A stretch of 64,000 nucleotides of DNA from Spodoptera frugiperda. Taxonomy: Eukaryota; Arthropoda; Insecta; Lepidoptera; Noctuidae. Positions 60,301-64,000 of the stretch are shown here, piece by piece. The translations under genes were made by a program, and so were the position numbers. The notes beneath the pieces were generated by a model. The model searched no databases. It saw only the letters and a program-made list of their open reading frames with translations, and was not told where the DNA came from. Within the stretch, counting starts at the first letter, position 1. Every line of letters begins with the position of its first letter. The DNA is taken from contig NC_064229.1 of the NCBI RefSeq assembly GCF_023101765.2, forward strand, positions 2,608,001 to 2,672,000. The letters are read 5' to 3'.

Positions 60301-63300
60301 ATACAAATATTATTAAAGAGAGTTGTGAATTTCATGATTGTTTCAAAATTTGTACTCAATTTGCTCCACGACCGTCTACACAGACTAATACAGTTATATA
60401 ACCAGTTTTGTCTGCATGCCCCTGTGGTCCACTCATAAAACGTGCTTCTTTATTTTCATTAGCTCCAGAAGTAGCTCCAGAAGCAGGTCCATTGGCACCG
60501 CATCCAGGTGATCTATTGTCTAATTCGAATTGTTTGTTATTTGATGGAAGTTAGAGATCTTACTATTTCTATAAATATTTATTTTTGCAGTGCCAATCAC
60601 TGAGCCAGATCAACTACCAGGTACAATAGTGAAATATTAACAACTTATGACATTTATGATAATATATCACTGTTTTCGGGAGAATTGATAATTTAAAAAT
60701 TATTCTACTTCAATTTGTTATTCACAGAGCTGCCTCCTTGGCATCCATGGCATCCATCGCCTCTACACCCAGGTACATTTAAATCAAATATAAACGGCTA
60801 TTTTTAATTTAAGACTATCACTCGCTTTTGAAGCGAAAGCTTTAGAAACTCGATCAAATAAAATTAATTCTTCTCTACTATGTTCTTCACAGAGCTGCCT
60901 CCATGGCACCCATGGCAACCATGGCATCCAGCTCTATCACCTCTACATCCAGGTACTTTGAAATCAAATATGAAGGGCTACATGCTAATCTATAACCTTG
61001 TCTTTTAAAAATTCAATAGAAAAAAATAATACTACTTCACTCTGTTCTTCACAGAGCTGCCTCCTTGGCACCCATGGCATCAATGGCATCAATGGCATCC
61101 ATCCCCATCACCTCTATACCCAGGTACATTACAACTCATTTCAATAATATCGAACACTTATTCCATTAATAAACAATTACACGACCAGGTGTAGTGACAT
61201 CTCTAGTAGTCTGTATGCTAGTACAGACACTTTGCTCTTCGCTCATTAAATATATTTTTTATTTCCATTAGCTCCAGAAGTAGGCCCAGAAGCTGGTCCA
61301 CCGGCACCTTCTCCAGGTGATTTATTGTTCAATTTAAACAATTTATTCTTTGAAAAGGTGTAAGATCTTACCTTAAGTATGTCTTTGTTGCTTGTTTTGA
61401 TACATTTAAAACTTGTTACAGAGCAACCACTACCCCATTCTCTATCGTCTCTCCAACCAGGTATATTTCAAAGCGTACATTATATCAAATATCATTATGA
61501 TCACTTCAGTAGTCCATTATGTCCTTAATACGTTTAGGAATTGAAGTACTTGATTTATCTTCCACAGATCTAGTCCTGAAACCACCGGTATCTGTGACTT
61601 CTCATTCAGGTACGCCACAAGTTGATAGTTTTGTACATGATTTATCCACAGAAATCTACAATATTGCTAATTTGTACCTTTTGTACTATTTACAGAAGTT
61701 ATTAACATATCGCCTCCACAAGGTAATAAAGATAAATAATATATGTAATAACATTTTTTCTGACTAAAACGGTTACAAATTATTTCTGGTCTAATTCAAA
61801 CATTTTCTGATAGTAATACTACTTCACTATTTCACAGAGCTACCACCATGGCATCCATGGCACCCATCTCCATCGCCACTACACCCAGGTACATTACAAC
61901 TCAATTAGTAATTATCCGTCCTTTGATCAGTGACTGACCTCCAAATAAAGGTGTATTCTGTTGTGCTCCACTCATTAAATATATTTCACTATTTTCATAA
62001 GCTCCAGAAATATCTCCAGAAGCTGGTCCACCGGCGCCATATCCAGGTAATTATTTGTCTAATTCAAAACATTTCATATTTGGTAAAAGCTTAAGATCTT
62101 ATTTTTGTAAAAAAATATATTTAATATATTTGTTCCCGCAGCGCCTTCTCCTGAAGCACATCTATCTCCAGGTATAATATCAATTTTATACACAGCTGCT
62201 TGAAATTTAAAACAACAAAAAGCTTCTTGTAATTATTATGTTCGAATTAAATCAAACACTACAAATATTTCAATGTTTTATTGACAGAGCAACAACTACT
62301 GCATCCATCTCCATCGCCTCTACATCCAGGTACATTTAAATCAAATATAAAATATCTCTGATTTTTGTGAATATGATCAAGCAAAATTAATTCTGATTCA
62401 CTATCTTCCTCACAGAGCTGCCTCCTTGGCATCCATTGAATCTATCTCCGTCGCCTCTACACCCAGGTACTTTACAAATTATTTTAAAAATGTATCCCAT
62501 TTATTAACAATAGCTCCGAAATCACAATAACGACAGCGGACATAGAATATTTTTTCTAAACTGAATATTGCCCCTCACAGAATTACTTCCATCGCCGTTA
62601 CCGTCACCACGAGATCAACCAGGTATATTATAGTATTTAAAATATATAAATATAAGTAACTTAATCGCAAATTACACAAAATTGTCCAATCAGTCGTACA
62701 CTCAGAACATACTTCTTTAATTTTCAGTAGCTCCAGAAGTAGCTCCAGAATTTGGTCCACCAGCACCTTCTCCAGGTGATTACATATCTAATTCAAACAA
62801 TTTTGTGATTTGGTAACAGTTTTAGTTCATATCTTTGTAAAAAAATATTTGGCCTCGCAGCGCCTTCACCTGAATCACATCTATCGCCAGGTATAATATT
62901 AGTCTAATACAAACTGCTACTTGAAATTTACGAGAACACCAAAGCTTTTTATAGATAATTATGTTAAAATCAAATCAAGTACAAAGAATATTTAAACTTG
63001 TGTTTAACAGAGCAACAACTACTGCAACCATCTCCATCACCTTTACACCCAGGTACATTTAAATCAAATATAAACGGCCACTTTAATTATAGAAAAATAT
63101 GTCTGATTTTTGTTTGGATTTGGTTGGATTGATTTGGTTTAGCTTAGATCGAATGAAATTAATTCCACTTCACTCTGTTCTTAACAGAGCTGCCTCCTTG
63201 GCATCCATTGCAACCATCTCCGTCGCCTCTACACCCAGGTACATTACAACTAATTCAATGATTTTGCACAATTACAAACAATGACAAAACCAGGTGCAGT

Positions 63301-63993
63301 TACATCACTAGTAGTCTGTACCAGCTTTTTGCTCTACGGTCATTAAATATATTTTTATTTCCATTAGCTCCAGAAGTAGGTCCAGAAGCTGGTCCAGAAG
63401 CTGGTCCACCGGCACCTCATCCAGGTGAATTTTTGTTTGATTTTAATAATCTATTCTTTGGAGAGCGACATCTTACTTCTACTACTAGTATTTCTTTGTT
63501 GCTTATTTTGATACATTTAAAACTTGTTACAGAGCAATCATGTATAGTGGTTCCTCTGTATCAAAGATGGGGTAGTCCCCATCCTCTATCGCCTCTCCAA
63601 CCAGGTATATTTCAAAGCCTTACACTTTTCACATTGCTTTAAAGATAATCCCTTAGTATAATTTGAATAGTTACTTGATTGATCTTCCACAGATATAGTT
63701 CCGAAACCTCCGGTATCTGTGACTTCTCATTCAGGTACGCCATACATTGAATGTTTTGTACATGATTTATCCACCGAAATTAACAAAATCGCTAATTTGT
63801 ACCTTTTGTACTATTTACAGAAGTAATTAACATATTCCCACCACAAGGTAAATAAGACGAATAATCTATATATTTCTAACTAAAACGGTTACAAATAATT
63901 TCTAGTCTAATTTAAACATTTTCTGATAGTAATACTACTTCACTGTATTCTTCACAGAGCTACCACCATGGCATCCATCGCCTCTACACCCAG
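57276..63993 (+). CDS. Secreted Cys-domain plus Pro-rich repeat protein, 39-exon micro-exon gene, 3' partial
   Basis: Exons read by hand: 57276-57348, 57458-57529, 57668-57763, 58094-58228, 58312-58347, 58835-58885, 59156-59194, 59286-59327, 59406-59450, 59537-59566, 59660-59710, 59800-59841, 59973-60017, 60100-60129, 60227-60268, 60463-60507, 60591-60620, 60728-60772, 60893-60952, 61055-61123, 61272-61316, 61422-61460, 61568-61609, 61696-61722, 61838-61888, 62002-62046, 62142-62171, 62288-62329, 62416-62466, 62581-62622, 62731-62775, 62861-62890, 63011-63052, 63188-63238, 63368-63424, 63533-63604, 63693-63734, 63821-63847, 63958-63993. Each is bounded by AG and GT, each intron is phase 1, and the frame stays open for 631 codons. 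The protein has a signal peptide, an acidic linker, a Cys-rich domain, then over 500 Pro-rich residues; no membrane segment is seen after the signal. The last exon is followed by GTACC, so the gene continues beyond the window. The family is not recognised. The role is unknown; an extracellular structural, silk, cuticle, salivary or immune role is only a guess. The splice model rests on sequence alone. Confidence 0.87.
57458..57763 (+). CDS. Exons 2-3: acidic linker
   Basis: Exon 2 (57458-57529, 24 codons) and exon 3 (57668-57763, 32 codons) encode a hydrophilic stretch with three tandem DVT[AS]E units followed by DSDSDES, a run that could accept casein-kinase-type phosphorylation. The end of exon 3 turns hydrophobic and Pro-containing (LIGLPLPL). 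The exon 2 acceptor is weak: a long T tract is followed by GCGTATGAAG, and the next AG downstream gives an immediate stop in the required phase. Exon 3 has a strong CTTCCACAG acceptor. Both exons are symmetric 1-1. Confidence 0.8.
58094..58228 (+). CDS. Exon 4: seven-cysteine VWC-like domain
   Basis: This 135-nt exon is the longest visible in the gene and encodes 45 residues with seven Cys in the spacing C-x14-C-x2-C-x-C-x11-C-x2-C-x2-C, with a G-x-x-Y motif between the first two. Early Cys, Gly, aromatic, then C-x2-C-x-C and later paired Cys is the layout of the first half of von Willebrand factor type C (VWC) modules. The assignment is by pattern only. Seven is an odd number, so one Cys may be free or may pair with the single Cys in exon 36 or in another chain. 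It is the only Cys-rich part of the visible product and carries most of the non-repetitive sequence, so it is the best query for homologues. Confidence 0.75.
58312..59327 (+). CDS. Exons 5-8: unique Pro-rich micro-exons
   Basis: Exons 5 (36 nt), 6 (51 nt), 7 (39 nt) and 8 (42 nt) encode EEHNAIPLPPHP, a LPAIPPLLPYP-containing module, ETHPEAPHPAEAP and DLQPLSPLLQPEQP. They precede the regular cassettes and are not clearly duplicated in full, although decayed copies resembling exon 8 lie in later introns. All have CAG acceptors; the donors are GTAAGT, GTACGC, GTACAA and GTACAG. Intron 5 (487 nt) is the longest of the gene and contains a possible extra exon. Confidence 0.85.
58718..58747 (+). other. 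Possible optional 30-nt exon in intron 5
   Basis: TTATTAAACTTTAG precedes and GGTAAAT follows a 30-nt segment that, in the phase-1 frame, reads ATRLVWSPKF without a stop. It is not Pro-rich like its neighbours, so it may be a chance match. Confidence 0.25.
59406..60772 (+). repeat. Exons 9-18: three early cassettes of A-B-C exon types
   Basis: Three successive blocks repeat an ordered trio: type A (45 nt, APEVAPEAGPPAPHP or close), type B (30 nt, consensus AP..EPDQLP) and type C (42-51 nt, ELPPW..P...PLHP or the variant GLHPWQPSPSPLGP). The blocks are exons 9-11, 13-15 and 16-18; exon 12 (type D, EILPSPPLSPPDQP) follows the first. Introns before the A exons share a sequence ending CTTTATTTTCATTAG, and introns after them start GTGATTTCTTGTC or a near form, so exon and intron were duplicated together. 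Confidence 0.85.
60893..61123 (+). CDS. Exons 19-20: lengthened Trp/His/Pro C-type exons
   Basis: Exon 19 (60 nt) and exon 20 (69 nt) are extra copies of the C type. They are longer because of added tandem 9-nt units encoding W-H-P, W-Q-P or W-H-Q. Exon 20 has four Trp-His pairs within 14 residues. The expansion by whole WHx units points to replication slippage inside the exon, separate from exon duplication. Both keep the 1-1 phase. Confidence 0.85.
61272..61888 (+). repeat. Cassette 1, copy 1: exons 21-25 (A-E-F-G-C)
   Basis: Five exons encode APEVGPEAGPPAPSP, EQPLPHSLSSLQP, DLVLKPPVSVTSHS, EVINISPPQ and ELPPWHPWHPSPSPLHP. The same order recurs in exons 35-39 about 2.1 kb downstream. The two F exons, the two 27-nt G exons and the 86-nt intron between them are nearly identical by eye, which points to a recent segmental duplication. 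Exon 24, at 27 nt and nine codons, is among the shortest coding exons here. Confidence 0.85.
62002..62622 (+). repeat. Cassette 2, copy 1: exons 26-30 (A-B'-H-C-D)
   Basis: Exons encode APEISPEAGPPAPYP, APSPEAHLSP, EQQLLHPSPSPLHP, ELPPWHPLNLSPSPLHP and ELLPSPLPSPRDQP. Exons 26-29 recur as exons 31-34 at an offset of about 720-770 bp. Exon 26 uses a weaker acceptor (TTCATAAG where other A exons have TTAG), so it might be skipped more often. Exon 30 is the D type first seen as exon 12. Confidence 0.83.
62731..63238 (+). repeat. Cassette 2, copy 2: exons 31-34
   Basis: Exons encode APEVAPEFGPPAPSP, APSPESHLSP, EQQLLQPSPSPLHP and ELPPWHPLQPSPSPLHP, matching exons 26-29 in order and length. Exon 31 has a tandem CAGTAG acceptor; using the first AG would add one codon in frame. 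The 30-nt B' exon is bounded by CTCGCAG and GTATAA. Confidence 0.83.
63368..63993 (+). repeat. Cassette 1, copy 2: exons 35-39
   Basis: Exon 35 (57 nt) is an A exon with one GPEA unit more than exon 21. Exon 36 (72 nt) is an E exon with about 33 extra nt that add a Cys, a Trp and a Tyr (EQSCIVVPLYQRWG start). Exon 37 encodes DIVPKPPVSVTSHS, exon 38 EVINIFPPQ and exon 39 ELPPWHPSPLHP. After exon 39 a GTACC donor lies at the window edge, so another cassette probably follows. Confidence 0.83.
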
Positions 63994-64000
63994 GTACCTT

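Overview
The window looks like an AT-rich stretch of nuclear DNA from a moth (order Lepidoptera, probably a noctuid). The basis is its repeat content: two tRNA-derived SINE families of noctuid type, Helitron-like copies with TC...CTAG ends, 3' fragments of LINEs and several small inverted-repeat elements. No taxon name was given and none was tested by search. There is no bacterial-type gene organisation, no CRISPR array, no rRNA and no free-standing tRNA gene.

Positions 1 to about 57,180 contain no protein-coding gene that I can support. Open frames there are short, have no recognisable domain, and many lie over repeats. The DNA holds scattered transposable-element remnants (SINEs at about 0.4, 2.8, 4.1, 5.1, 5.6, 10.0, 21.2, 24.0, 28.7, 30.9 and 33.4 kb; LINE pieces at about 9.3, 12.0, 25.9, 45.0, 50.3 and 51.6 kb; Helitron-like copies at about 13.7, 16.3, 20.1, 25.1, 29.6, 32.2 and 55.1 kb; MITE-like copies at about 7.2, 18.5, 27.1, 35.2 and 41.1 kb). 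It also holds a few short islands of unusual composition that look like candidate regulatory DNA (16.7, 22.5, 23.1, 43.8, 44.8, 50.1 and 56.6 kb) and CTCF-like motifs at 33 to 57 kb.

Positions 57,276 to the right edge hold the main content: a plus-strand gene built almost entirely of micro-exons. I can trace 39 consecutive coding exons (1,894 nt, 631 complete codons) with consistent splice signals, and the gene runs off the window. Exon 1 encodes a signal peptide, exons 2-3 an acidic linker, and exon 4 a seven-cysteine domain resembling a VWC half-domain. Exons 5-39 are 27 to 72 nt each and encode Pro-rich modules (PEVAPEAGPPAPHP-like, EPDQLP-like, LPPWHPWHPSPLHP-like). Every intron is phase 1, so every internal exon is symmetric and could be skipped without a frameshift. 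The exons occur in ordered cassettes that have been duplicated together with their introns on two scales (about 0.72 kb and about 2.1 kb). I do not recognise a named family; the product is inferred to be a secreted Pro/Trp/His-rich protein of unknown function.
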